Assembly: GCA_009760855.2 (NCBI GenBank)
Contig: WPIO01000010.1
Span: 2,507,001-2,571,000 of the forward strand
Source of the DNA: Cristatella mucedo
Lineage: Eukaryota; Bryozoa; Phylactolaemata; Cristatellidae
DNA: 64,000 nucleotides
Direction: 5' to 3'
In this document: positions 1-10,699 of the stretch, piece by piece
Layout of the letters: every line of letters starts with the position of its first letter
Numbering within the stretch: the first letter of the stretch is position 1
Position numbers and translations under genes: made by a program
Notes under the pieces: model-generated
Database searches by the model: none
Seen by the model: only the letters and a program-made list of their open reading frames with translations
Told to the model about the DNA's origin: nothing

Positions 1-29
1 GGCTACTACGTGTCCTTAAGTTCTCTCAC

Positions 30-113
30 CTCCGTGCCTGGCTGATTTAGAAGCTGGACCACTTCTTTCAGCACGAACTCGCACAAGACGCACTCCGTAG
101 ACTGGCGTTTTAC
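30..113 (-). CDS. Saposin-like gene C, exon 3 (partial gene, runs off left edge)
   Basis: This 84-nt phase-0 exon encodes 28 residues containing the motif ECVLCEFVLKEVVQLLNQ, the first half of a saposin-B (SapB) fold with its CxxC pair. The acceptor (ttcag, ending at 114) and donor (gag|gtgaga, intron starting at 29) are both good. Its length, phase and position of CxxC are identical to the exon at 39663-39746 and to that at 58186-58269, so it is a third paralogue on the same strand. The exon carrying cysteines 3-6 should lie just beyond the left edge of the window. SapB proteins bind or disrupt lipid membranes. The N-terminal flank (VKRQSTEC) differs from the GSGPEC of the other two copies, so this is the most diverged member. 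No matching 32-nt upstream exon was found with confidence. Confidence 0.72.
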
Positions 114-1935
114 CTGAAATGCGATCAGACACTGCCTACGAAAGCAAACGGATTTATTCGTCCTGGTCCGTTCACACACAAGAGCCTGTTTTTACATCTA
201 CAGGAGTCAACGACTTTTAGGAAAGTCACGTGTCTGAATACGAATCCAAAATTGGCCGTTTAGCAAATGCAAAAATGGAATGATTACGGATATTGGGCGT
301 AGAAAATTTCCTTAGTCCAGTGATCAAGTAGATTATATGTTAACCAACGGCGAAACATGTTTAAGAACAACATGAATTCAGTCCACGTAATACTTTGTCT
401 GCTGCATTTCTGTATCGTCAATGTCACGCGTTTCCTTGTCGATCGCCTTACGTGGTTGTCGCGAATTATGGTGGCAAAGCGATCGTAAAAATTGAAGGCA
501 GCGGCTTCCAGCTCCAAAAAGAGCTGGGCCGCAAGCACAGCACTCGTAGCGGTGCTATATCCAGCCGATGCGCAGCAAATAGCGGCGAAATCAGTATCCC
601 AGTAGCTCGGCTAGCTACTTGCAGGTTTAGCAGTGCTGTGCACGATTTTGTGCCCACAGTAACGAAACAAGCAGCAACAAAGAACGCTTCCATACTTTAA
701 GCATAGCAAGCCCTTGTTCTTAGCGGAGAGAGTCGATTCACAGCGACGGAGGGTACAAGGCGTCCACAATTAGCTGCTGGAGTGCAGCAGCTCTCGAACG
801 GCGCCGAAGAGCGTCGCCGAACGGATGCCTTTCTCTAAGCATTGGGCGCAACTCCCCTTGGCTCCAATGCTAGGGCACAACTGCTGCGTAGCTAAAAGTC
901 TCGGGTGAAAGTCATGAATATATAATGACTTGAGCTTTCATGGTGCCTAGCCATAGGGTATCATAAAATGGGCTCCGAGTAGTTATAATTCACGGAAACG
1001 TGAATAGTTTAGCAAGTGCATTATTATAATTATAAGCATATCTACAGAGATCATCTAGCTGATTTGGAACTCCGACTTATCAGCAGTGAATAGCAATTCA
1101 TGTCCAATAGACTTCTATCTCAGGTCATACGGTGGAGGAGATAAGTCTGCCAAAATGTTCAAAATTTAGAATCGCTCGACGACGTATCTCCGGTACCTCT
1201 GTTATGGACTCACGCTACAGGCCGGTGGTTTTATTTAACACTGCTTTAGAGCATTGATAAATAAAATCGATGCTCTTTTATACTTCAAAAATGTGAATCC
1301 CTTTGCGAACCTTTTTAGGTAGTTATTAGTTTAGATTGCAAGTTTAATAAGAGTGAGCGGCTGCAACTGAGGAGTGCAATAGCGTCTTGACCTTTACAGG
1401 GTCACAGTCGTCGCAGGACGGCCAATAAAGGAATACAAATTAATGAGCTAAGTTAATGAACTGGGACATAGTGTAGGAGGTAAAGGGGCCATCTCAAAGC
1501 TATGCAAGCATAATTATGCAGTGCCTATTATTAATATTCAGATTATTTTCACTGAGGAATGCTAAGCTTATTCAAAGGCATGAGAAGTAGAGCATCTGTA
1601 CACTCTCCAAAACTTAGGATTGCATGAAAAAATACAATTAGAAATTAGCAGCCGTAGACAATTCGCTATTAGTCATAAATGATAGCCACTGGTATGCCCA
1701 CCGTCTTCTGAGAATAGTGAAAAGAGCGAAGTTTTGGCTCCAAATTATTAGTTGGTCCTGCACGGAAAGTTGTTAGGCTCGAATAGTTAGGAGAGGACAA
1801 CCATGTCAGTAGATTAGGGGCTTGGAACAAAAGTGACCAACCACTGACCATTAGCAGCCGGAATTACACTAAGCATACAGACAGCAGTAGATCAAAGCTG
1901 TCTTTCTGGACTTCTACCTTAAGGATGCTGGAAAT

Positions 1936-2126
1936 AAGAGAGAGAGAGAAAGAGAGAGAGACAGAGAGAGACAGAGAGAGACAGAGAGACAGAGAGACAG
2001 AGAGACAGAGAGACAGAGAGACAGAGAGACAGAGAGACAGAGAGACAGAGAGACAGAGAGACAGAGAGACAGAGAGACAGAGAGACAGAGAGACAGAGAG
2101 ACAGAGAGACAGAGAGAGACAGAGAT
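1936..2126. repeat. (GAGACA)n microsatellite
   Basis: About 190 bp of near-perfect GAGACA/GA repeats. The long open frames that cross it on both strands are repeat artefacts. Confidence 0.95.
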
Positions 2127-2280
2127 AGTATATACAAAGTTCAAATGCCAGTATTTAGGTCCTAGAAAAAGAGGGTACTCTGAAAGCTTGTGATAAACAG
2201 CGAAACTCCCGGAGCATCGATACAGCCGGCTACCAGCGCTCGCTCTTGAGATTGAGACAAGCAGCTTAAAAAAATTCCTA

Positions 2281-2444
2281 GCTGCTTAAACAGCCTCTTT
2301 TTGTATAGAGACAGAAGAGCCTTTACGGCTATCACCACCGCTTGCAGTGGCGATAAGGGATCGCCCACCACAAGATCCGAACCCACGACCTCGGGACCTA
2401 GGTCATGAAAGCAACCACGTTACCTAGTGTGCCATTACGGCTCA
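2281..2444 (-). mobile_element. tRNA-derived SINE-1 copy
   Basis: Read on the minus strand, it starts with a tRNA-like head (gagccgtaatggcacactaggtaac), followed by a B-box-like stretch around the 'ggtcgtgggttcg' region. A conserved body (gcaagcggtggtgatagcc, then gctcttctgtctctata) follows, and it ends near gctgtttaagcagct. The same order is seen in copies at 19703-19855, 47507-47652, 52721-52895 and 56918-57087. It is full length or nearly so. Confidence 0.82.
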
Positions 2445-2684
2445 CCAACCCCAGACTACCTGCAGCAGGCATAGCTTTGGTGCTTTGCACGCTTGCCTAA
2501 CTATGACGTTGCATGCCATTAATCAGGGGTTATGGCTTCTCTAGCAGCGAGTCGTAGAGCGTCTGGCTGGAGTCGAACATCTGTTAGGGTGCCATTAAAA
2601 CACTTTATCATTACTATGGCAATAAGAGTTCCATTTATAACTATTTCAAAAGTTTGCGGAGTCAAGTCAGCAAGCCATTGGGGC

Positions 2685-2770
2685 ATGACATGGTCTTTAT
2701 GACTTTGTGGAGTTACTGACGGAGATACATTACATTACATTACATTACATTACATTACCTTACATTACAT
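2685..2770 (+). mobile_element. LINE-B 3' end with pentanucleotide tail
   Basis: The segment 'tggtctttatgactttgtggagtta' followed by 'cggagatacattacatt' matches the 3' ends of the LINE-B copies ending at 21058 and 22535. It finishes in eight or so ACATT units (one degenerate). Only the last 90 bp of the element are present, as expected for a 5'-truncated insertion. Confidence 0.75.
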
Positions 2771-3156
2771 GGGTATTTTGAGGCGGACCGATCTTGGCAG
2801 AGAGATCGTACGACCGTGGTGGAGAGATCTTTGTAGCCTGTTTGTATCTTATCGTTGCGATTTGGTGCAATGGCGAGTGCTACGTGGCACGAGTGATGTG
2901 ACTACTGCTACTGCTGCCGCAAAGTGTCCAGCTGCCCTGCCATTCGCAGCCCCTTATCAGCAGCGACCACGGCCACCCTTAGCAGCCATTCATCCATGCA
3001 TCGAGTAGCCTTATTTAGGCGAACTTAGCAGCAATTCTTCCCTAGCCGCAATGCCGTCGATCGTCTGCAGAGAGCGATAGATTTGAACACACTATGGGGC
3101 AGTAAACACCACAAACACAAATCTGGAAATGCTACTGAAAACTGTTGCGGATAGAC

Positions 3157-3502
3157 AGAATTATCCATGATCGTGCTGGAAAAGCAATCTCAGAGCTGTA
3201 CTTGAATGACTCTCATGAAATACTACTTGATTTATATTGCGAGCTTCCGAGGATAGTTTAAAAAACTGAAGCATCACTATCCAAGTTTTACAAAACGGCA
3301 ACTTAAAAACCTTGCTTTATCCCTGCTGCCGGGAGCATCTAGCGCAGATATAGCTCTCCAAAAGAAATTGAACCTCTGGAAAGAAAAAAACTGGACTAAA
3401 AAGAATGACGATTTGCTTCTCTTATTTTATGGACCGAATGACCTCGGTGTGATAACACCACAAGGTATGATGCTGAGTTCCAAGTCAATCACTATTCGTT
3501 GA
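3157..3502 (+). pseudogene. Unidentified coding relic or exon pair
   Basis: Two adjacent frames look protein-like. From about 3157 to 3258 one frame reads GKAISELYLNDSHEILLDLY and stops at TAA. From 3257 an 82-codon open frame in another phase includes LALSLLPGASSADIALQKKL and LLLLFYGPNDLGVITPQ, and stops at 3500-3502. The second frame has no early ATG, so it is either an exon (a possible acceptor 'gatag' at 3252-3256 and donor 'caag|gtatg' near 3463) or the decayed interior of a transposon protein broken by a frameshift. I do not recognise the family, and chance cannot be excluded. Confidence 0.3.
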
Positions 3503-4014
3503 TGTTCTAATGGTTTTAAAATGCTTAGCTTTGCACTAAGCTCTGCGCAAAATTATTTATCCACAACCTTAGACAGGCTTCAACGTCCGTCAATGCCGCC
3601 ATTACGAAGGTTTTTGTGACAAGTAATAGCAAGTTTCTTACTTACCGCAGTGAGCCCGACCACCGCCGAGAACACTAAAACAAACCAAAGAAGATTCCGC
3701 CTGTGTAAGCATCAGATAACGCTAATTATAGGACTGACGGCACCAGGTCCGTGTAATGTGCAGCTATCGCACCGCAAGAGCAACAGTGTTCAGCAGAATT
3801 CTAGCTAGTTATGTCATTACAAAGGTAGGGACGGCTCAAGTAGCTCGAATGTACTATACCGTATCCCAGTCAGTCTAACGCTCCTCGACATCTCAAAGAC
3901 CAAGTGAGTGTTACGCCATGGAAATTTCTACTTCTCACTCGAATAACGTACACGGATTTTCGTGCGCATATGGTAGCCAGCCGACTACATCTCACGCCAT
4001 AAATTGCGAGCTTA

Positions 4015-4220
4015 TGCGTGCTGGCGCTGTGCATGCTGCAATTAACCATATTTGCATGCTGCCGTGCTCTGCATATGACCTCTAAGCATGTCATGCTTGT
4101 TATCGTTGAGCAGGCTACCACTAACCATTCGATAATTCTTCCTTTGCAGCAAATGTAAAGTGCCTAGAAAGAGATTAAGTTCTCTAAAGGTGTTATAACA
4201 AATGTAATGTTATTATTATG
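4015..4220 (+). mobile_element. L2-A 3' UTR fragment
   Basis: It contains the L2-A 3' signature: 'tgcgtgctg..ctgtgcatgctgc', 'taaccatatttgcatgctg', then 'cctttgcagcaaatgtaaagtgcctagaaagagattaagttctct' (described here in parts), ending in ATT repeats. No coding part remains. Confidence 0.75.
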
Positions 4221-5079
4221 TTTATTAGTATAATTTCTTAGCTTCTATTAGAGCGCGAAAATGTGTCGATTCACGGCTAAGACCAGATAATTTAATGAAG
4301 TCCTATTCAGGATGAGGGAGCGTGGCCTGGGAGATTGAGCCCTCAAATGAACTCGGGATAATGCAACTCGGCAGAATTAACCAGCTCACAGCATCTTTAG
4401 CAAGGGTTATATATAGCGCTAAAGCGTAAATTGAAGGGAAAATCGTTAGTTCAACACCCTAGTCAACTCCATTCAAGTGCAACTTTTTTTGAATATATAT
4501 CCATATATGTTCCAAAAGTTTAAATTGTAGTACCTACGTCAGTAAACCGTTTCGTATATGTCATTTAATTTCAGGCATGCAGCCTCCTACATTCCAGCTC
4601 TGCTTTGTGCAGTGGAAGCACAGCGATTTCGGTGAGAAAAACTCACCCACCAACGGACTTAAAAAAGAATTCTTCGTGAAATACTACTAGTTTTCTTTTC
4701 TTTGCCCAAGTACATGCTCTTTTCTAGACTCTCTGTACACAATGTGCGAACATTCTGCTGAAAGTACAACTCACCTGTGCAAGCCAGTAGTGTGAAGATG
4801 ATGGATTTCATTTCCGACTGGTCGAGAGCTTGCAGACGACTCTAACTGGTGTTTGCAGTGGTGAGCACTTAAAGCGCTCTTATAACTTCCCAGCCCATCC
4901 ATAGCAGGTGATAGGTCACAGGAGAGCTATACAAACAGTTCATTTTGTATGAACAAGGCACTGTCTGCGAGCACAAGCCATCAGCGATATCAAAGGCCAG
5001 GAATGTTGTTCAATTTAAGCAAAGATGCAGCAGAGCCATCAGAACTAGCAGACTAGAGACTCAGCACCGAAGTCAGCAT

Positions 5080-5150
5080 TTCGAAGGAGCTGCATCCCCA
5101 TACAGGCAGCAATGCTGTCTCCGTGGAGTGATTTGCACTAATAAATCTCA
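5080..5150 (-). mobile_element. L2 reverse-transcriptase fragment
   Basis: The minus strand reads FISANHSTETALLPVW, matching the conserved L2 RT segment 'FRANHSTESALLRVY' that is intact at 15440-15500. The flanking sequence on both sides is too decayed to follow with confidence. Confidence 0.5.
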
Positions 5151-5394
5151 TCGAAACAGTATTGCCAAGGTTTTTTATGTTTTGATGCAAGAAATTAAAT
5201 AGTCCGAGGCAACTCGCTCGGAGGCCTCACATAGGAACGGTACGTAGGAAACTGGCGGAATTCACAGTTGCTGCTCTCATGTCGGCTTCTCAATGCAACG
5301 CGAGCATGAAGCCAAAGCCATTAGATGTTGACAGCACTTGAGCTATTTAGCCAGTCCTGAATTATAATGGTCGGGAAAGAATAAATTATAATCT

Positions 5395-5735
5395 AGGGTT
5401 AATAATAGCAATAATGATAAATATAGAGACATTTTCATGACGCCTTAAGAGGACTAAATATCTTTCAAGGGACCTAACGCATGCTGTTAAGGAAGAGTGT
5501 CAATTAGTTGGTGATACCATGAAGTGTGTCAGCATGCATGAGAACACTTTACTTGGACCGAGAACATGCTTCGAGGAACAGCGTGGACTTTTAGATTATT
5601 TTTTAATTTGGACAAGTATAGGAAGGCAATGACGCCAGTCGGGAGCGAGTTCCAGACTTTGGCGGCTTAATTGCTACAGCACGATCTCCCATAGTATTTG
5701 ACGCTGGTTAGTGGTGCAGTTAAACGAAGTGAGTC
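5395..5735 (-). mobile_element. L2 3' fragment (C-terminus and tail)
   Basis: An ATT-rich end at 5395-5430 is followed by a decayed antisense L2 tail. At 5600-5710 the minus strand reads RDRAVAIKPPKSGTRSRL, corresponding to the 'RAFSSYAPKAWNSLP' motif of L2-A. It lies tail-to-head with the next antisense copy. Confidence 0.55.
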
Positions 5736-5744
5736 AGAAGAGAG

Positions 5745-6215
5745 TGTTACGATAATAATATTAATGATAATACTAGTAATTAGTAATAATTATTTTTTAG
5801 CTCCCTCAGAGAACATAATTTCTTTTAAGGCACTTCAAATAAGTTGCAAAAGAAGCATGACCGTTGGTTAGTGGTAACATGTACGATGTCAACAAGCATA
5901 ATATAGATAGCGGTACGATGTCTTGCCTTATAGACAAAAGTTCGAATACTGGAGGAATGCAATAAAGAGAGTGACAATGCAATAACAGTGAGTGACAGAA
6001 CCTTGAAATCGTTACGCTTCTTAATGGGGAGCCTTGGTGCAGAGTTTTATGCTATCTGTAAGCGCCGTGGTGCAGCAGCACGAAAGCCTGCAAATAGCGA
6101 GTCATGAAGGTCGAGATGGGATGTCACACATGCATCGGCCAACTTAGATGTGGTATTCCTGTCTAAGCAGACCCGAGTTTTCAACGGAAGACAAAGACCA
6201 ACTCAAGTGATTTAG
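5745..6215 (-). mobile_element. L2-A fragment, antisense
   Basis: An ATT-rich end and the tail 'ctccctcagagaacataatttctttt..aggcactt' are followed by antisense equivalents of the L2-A RT C-terminal region. These include 'aaccttgaaatcg', 'ctgtaagcgcc' and 'cgagatgggatgtcacacatgcat'; the last is antisense of the 'HAFVTSRLDF' segment. Frames are broken. Confidence 0.65.
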
Positions 6216-7009
6216 GTGATAGTGAAACAGTTACGCTACGTGCTTGTAACCAGTCAGCTGTTAGCCATGTCTGGCGCTGTACACACGTGCCTCTTTGTGA
6301 TTGTCGTATGGACATGTGCTATTTAATACGTATATTTAATTTACGTTATAATACAATATATAAGGGTGCTTTTAATTGCTGCCATGTTCTACTGCCGGCC
6401 TCTCACCTGCGAGTAGATGCATCAACTATGACTGGTTAGTAGGGCTTCGAGGAGGCGACTACTCCACCACTATTTGTTCAGCATCTGAAAGGACTAGAAC
6501 GGTTAAGTTCCCTGTGTTGTGGCTGTGACAGCCCTCCGCACGATCTGTCGTCGGGCTAGGTAGCGCGACCGAGCGACAAGTCTTCTGGCTCCAATACCTA
6601 GCACTTTTTTCAGAACCACACCGGCCAAGCCTACCCACTTTGGATGGCTAAGTCTACCCAGTCTGGACGGCTGCCGGCGTCGTGATATCCAGGGATCCAT
6701 TCGTTGAGGTATCCAGCCCTTCCTCCCTCTCGTACTCCTCTTTTGTGTGTTTGTTTTTTGAGTTTGTGGTAGATGAATGTCCCCACAGATGCCGCCACTG
6801 CATGGATTTGGGCAGATCGGCGCCCGGAAACAAAGCTACAAATGGCACCCCTCACCTTGTCGAAAAAGCTCCGCTGCAGAAGAAATGCAAAAAACAAGCG
6901 CACATGCAAACATTGAGTCGAGGAAGTTTTATTAACTGTAGTAAAGGTACAAGGTAGCTATCGCGACTTTAACTAAGGTGAATTTTTTCTGGCCTTGAAC
7001 GTGGCAAAC

Positions 7010-7625
7010 TGGTCTAATAACTTTGTAAGTCAATACTTTTCATTGTTTCTTTCTCTATGCTTAACAAGGCCAAATCAGAGAGTCTATCTCGCCCCACTGA
7101 TGATCTCAGATAAAACAGGATTATTTTCAGCTTGCCAAAGGAACGTTCAAGACTGGCAACTGATACTGCTATGGTAAGAATAACTTGCAGGGCAACTCTC
7201 AATTAGAAAACACATGTCCTCCATAGCTGACAATGAAAGACACAAGTTCGTGTGATATCTTTAGTGCCGAGTCGTGACGTGTGGCAAGAAGCATTTTAAA
7301 GTCACACATTTTTGTTGTAAAGCTCTGTCCCATCAAATTCTGAACAATAGAATCATTCAAGATCTAGACATTGCGGGCGGAGTTTGGTCTGGTCAAGTGA
7401 CTTGAAAAGCTTCTCAACTTCCAGCAAGAAACCAAATTTGGCGTCAAGATCTGTAAGCCGGGACAATCTAGCAGTTTTTTCTTGTCGGAGATAGTCTATG
7501 GTATCTTTCATTATTCTTGAAGTCTCCTCCTCTGCCGCGAGACCAACACTTTGAGAGAGTTCAACAGGCATCTGTGTCCTTCGGCAGATTCTGCGTTCAA
7601 CATCAAGCCCCACCATTCACATCTC
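7010..7625 (-). mobile_element. hAT transposase relic (ZMYM1/DUF4371 type), C-terminal part
   Basis: On the minus strand, 7616-7353 reads a frame with KFGFLLEVEKLFKSLDQTKL, a typical interior stretch of ZMYM1-like hAT transposases. At 7202-7014 the frame reads LTIAVSVASLERSFGKLKI followed by YLRSSVGRDRLSDLALLSIE. This is the hAT C-terminal dimerisation domain, with its ASxERxF hallmark. The 150 bp between them holds a short decayed linker with a stop, so the gene is dead. The N-terminal zinc finger and catalytic part are missing. hAT enzymes cut and paste DNA with 8-bp target duplications; no terminal inverted repeats were found here. Confidence 0.8.
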
Positions 7626-7869
7626 CTTTTTGAATCTAGTAGTGATTGTTGGCACAGGTCTTCTCGATGTCATGAAAACTCAATCTCAAAAGATTGAAGG
7701 TCATAACAGGACTCTTTGAAGTTCAACTTTGGATCCTGCAGTCTTTTCTGAACTTGTTAAATCTTCCTTACAAAAATGGCAACGCAGCCAAAAAGTTAAG
7801 AGCTCTAAGTATGAGCCTGCCAGCTTCACTTCTTGTTTGAAGTATTCCACTTGTTGTCCCAGGCAGTTG

Positions 7870-8130
7870 CTCCAAAAATATAATGCAATAAAATGTATCT
7901 CCGTCTGTAACTCCACAAAGCCATAAAGACTAAGTGGGTGTTGCGCAGATGAGTTTTGTATAGCGTACTCACAGCCTAAGCGGCTTTCGGTACGCATTCG
8001 GTAGCCAACAGACTTCGTCTCACACAACAAAGAGAAAGTGGGAAGCATAGCAGAATCAGAAGAGCAGTTGAGGTATTGAGTAGCATGGAAGTAGCAGCTC
8101 AGGACCGCTGAAAAGATGAACCATAGTCGG
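7870..8130 (-). mobile_element. LINE-B C-terminal/3' fragment
   Basis: The minus strand encodes FSAVLSCYFHATQYLNCSSD and SVGYRMRTESRLGCEYAIQN, the same tail peptide as the plus-strand LINE-B copies at 20810-20990 and 22300-22480. It then has the 3' UTR motif 'tggctttgtggagttacagacggagatacat'. The usual ACATT tail is reduced. Confidence 0.72.
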
Positions 8131-8624
8131 AATGAATTTATTTTTAGGAAAAATTGCTGCCTATAAAAGGGTAACGCAAGGTTATACATATGCTAAGGCT
8201 TAGTCAGTTTACATTGACATGATATATGAATTCGCATGACATGGCACGACCTTAAAAATCTAGTGCAGGTACGCAATTTAGTCAGAAGTCAGTAGCCGCA
8301 GACGATGGTTTTCATTGTGTGCTCGCTGTTAGCATTTTCGACCAGGATTCAAAGCCACTAGAGCTGAATTTGCGGCAGATCTTCTATCTGGAAATGAAAA
8401 AACAAGATATGTCATAGAAGGAATTATTGAATAAAGTGGAGTAAAAAGGATTATTATAAACAAAAACCAGCAAATAAATATATATACTTCAATTACACAA
8501 CTTCCTCGGGAAACCTTATCCTCATCTACGCAATAACATATATTCGGCAAGGCAAGCGCCCTCTACCTAGGCCTTGAAAGTTGATTTAATTATACCCGAT
8601 TTAATTGCGTCATTGGTATAGCGG

Positions 8625-8745
8625 TAAAAGAGCTTTAACGGCTATCACTACCACTTGCAGAGGGGAATAAAGAATCACCAACTGCAGAACTTAAAACCAT
8701 GACCTGGGTCCTGTAGGGCGAGGTAAACCTTGGGCCAAGACCTCA
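8625..8745 (-). mobile_element. SINE-1 copy, degraded
   Basis: The antisense SINE-1 body (agctttaacggctatcactaccacttgcag) and a corrupted tRNA-like head (accatgacctgggtcctgtagggcgaggtaa) are both recognisable. It is more diverged than other copies. Confidence 0.55.
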
Positions 8746-9200
8746 GTCCTCAATGACTTTCAGAAAAATAATGCACAGTTGCTTGCCTTTTCTCGTTGCG
8801 AACTGAAGGCGAGGTTAGTAACGACGACCTTCCGAAATTTTGATGTATCGATCTACTGCATTCGGCGATTCAGTCAAATCGCTTTTAAAAGGCAAATTTC
8901 TAAAACATTTGAAATTTGGATCTTTTTTGCAACTATCCTCTTTAATTGTTCCGTTCGTGATTATGCGTGCTGAAACAGAGGTCTTAATGACTAGCGCTCA
9001 GAATTATAATAATGTTTTCTTAAGCTTGCTGGCCATAATATGGTACTCATTGCTTTCGCTTGTTTCGTACCATATGCTTTACTAACTAACTAACTCTTTG
9101 AGGTTGATTATGTTCTTGCTGAGTTTCCAAGTACTGCATTAGAGATCAAGTTTTCTGAGGTTGCCATCCAAACGGCGTATTGCTATTATTATAGTTGTCT

Positions 9201-9206
9201 TTTATT
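9201..9206 (-). terminator. Polyadenylation signal AATAAA
   Basis: On the minus strand this reads AATAAA (context ccaaataaaagac), about 240 nt downstream of the stop codon of the coiled-coil frame at 9449-10585. It is the best candidate for its 3' processing signal. A second AATAAA overlaps the stop codon itself at 9448-9453. Confidence 0.4.
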
Positions 9207-9448
9207 TGGTATACATTCCAAGAAAGCTGGCAATGAGATTGCTTTGAAGTGGTAAACGTGAATGCAAAAACAAAGAGTTGATGAAACCCAGTATGGCGCG
9301 AGAAGCAAGCAGAGAGAAAGAAAGAGTTTGAGAGACGCGACGCAAATGGGTGACATAAGAGAGAAGATCTACCGGTAGGCGAACGTTGAGAGTCTCAGTG
9401 TAGCTTAGCCGACTGCCGGAGGCAGCTGAGTCCTTGTTGGCTGAGCTT

Positions 9449-10585
9449 TTATTCTTGGTTCGGTAGGAAGCAGGTAAAAAGTCTGCGCCACACTGGGATA
9501 CGGCCTGATCGGGAGCTTCCGGATGGTCGCAAGTTGGACGATTGGCCACCGTGAGCCGGACAGGTAGCAATTGAATCGATAGTTGGAGAATCTGCTATTT
9601 GCTCCACTGTGTCATTCAGCCGTTCAGCTGGTTGTTCAGCACGTGGGGCCAACTTTGCTAGTTTCGAAGTGAGTGCAGCGTCCGTGCGCGATAGCTGTTG
9701 TATGAGAGCAAGCTCACTTAGCCGCCGACTTTCCAATCTGGCAGTGAATTTAAGAAAGCGCCTACGTAACATGGAATTTTTCTTTTCAGCTCTAACTCGG
9801 TCTTTCTGCACGGAGCTCAGAGTGCGGCACCACTTTCCTTGCTGTCGGTTGATGGCAGACTCGATCGACTGCAGCACTTGCAAATGTCGCTCATGCTGCA
9901 GCTTCAGCCGCTCTTCGAGTGATTCGATGACACTGTGCAAACGTTGACGTGTCGTAGAGCTTAGATCCTGCTGGTTACGAGCGGTCTGTCTCACGCCGCC
10001 TTCTTGCACCTCCTGCTGTGCTCTCCTCATAGGATTATCCTCATAGTTGTGGACCTCTTCACCAGTGTCGCCATCAGCACCTCGTGGCCCCAGCCACTCA
10101 TCGACTGTTTTAGAAAGCTCAGCCACTCGTCGCAAAGCAGCCTTGACCTCGATACGGTTCTCCATCAAGTCGGCGAAAGCTGCCTGCACTGATTTTCGAG
10201 CATCCAAGAACTGCTCCTGAAGAGAACAGTTTGTTTTCGCCAAGGCTGCGTGTTGGCGTCGTTGCTCTGCATTTTCGTGCCCCATCTTTTCTAAATGGCA
10301 CAACAATCTCTCAGAAGCCGCCTTCTGCTGTCCACATGAATCTAGCGTTCCAGGCGATTCGATGATAGCAGCGGATACGATCACGCCTGGGCTGACAGGT
10401 GTTGTGCAGGCCGAGCCGAAACCATGAAAAATGTCCATCCCGTGGGGTGAACTTTCTTCACGGTATCTTTCGTCCACAGGCGACGATCCTGTGTTGCCGG
10501 AGTATACAGTAGCAGCCGGCCGTTTTGTAGCGACGTGCCTTAGCTGTCCAACGCTGGAGACCTGCAATGACGCACCTCTTTGCAT
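9449..10585 (-). CDS. Predicted coiled-coil protein of unknown function
   Basis: This is the longest non-repetitive open frame of the window. The frame stays open upstream to 10657, but only through a TTG codon; the first in-frame ATG is at 10585 (MQRGASLQ), giving about 378 residues. No signal peptide or membrane segment is visible. The N-terminal third is Ser/Gly/Pro-rich. From roughly residue 100 to 190 and again from 230 to 320 it is rich in Glu, Lys, Arg, Gln, Leu and Ala with heptad-like spacing (for example VIESLEERLKLQHERHLQVL), indicating long coiled coils. The C-terminus is basic (RSGRIPVWRRLFTCFL). It is uninterrupted, so it could be a retrogene, an intronless gene or one large exon. 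I recognise no family. Flanking DNA is free of transposon sequence for about 0.5 kb on each side. Confidence 0.6.
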   Translation of the reverse strand: MQRGASLQVSSVGQLRHVATKRPAATVYSGNTGSSPVDERYREESSPHGMDIFHGFGSACTTPVSPGVIVSAAIIESPGTLDSCGQQKAASERLLCHLEKMGHENAEQRRQHAALAKTNCSLQEQFLDARKSVQAAFADLMENRIEVKAALRRVAELSKTVDEWLGPRGADGDTGEEVHNYEDNPMRRAQQEVQEGGVRQTARNQQDLSSTTRQRLHSVIESLEERLKLQHERHLQVLQSIESAINRQQGKWCRTLSSVQKDRVRAEKKNSMLRRRFLKFTARLESRRLSELALIQQLSRTDAALTSKLAKLAPRAEQPAERLNDTVEQIADSPTIDSIATCPAHGGQSSNLRPSGSSRSGRIPVWRRLFTCFLPNQE

Positions 10586-10699
10586 CGTATTGCCTCTAGC
10601 GGCAGCTGTGAGGATGCTAAAGGTGGTCAATTTTTTTTTCAAAAACTCCCATTGCAATAATCACCCGATCTCATTCACTGCACCTTTTGCGTAAACGAA

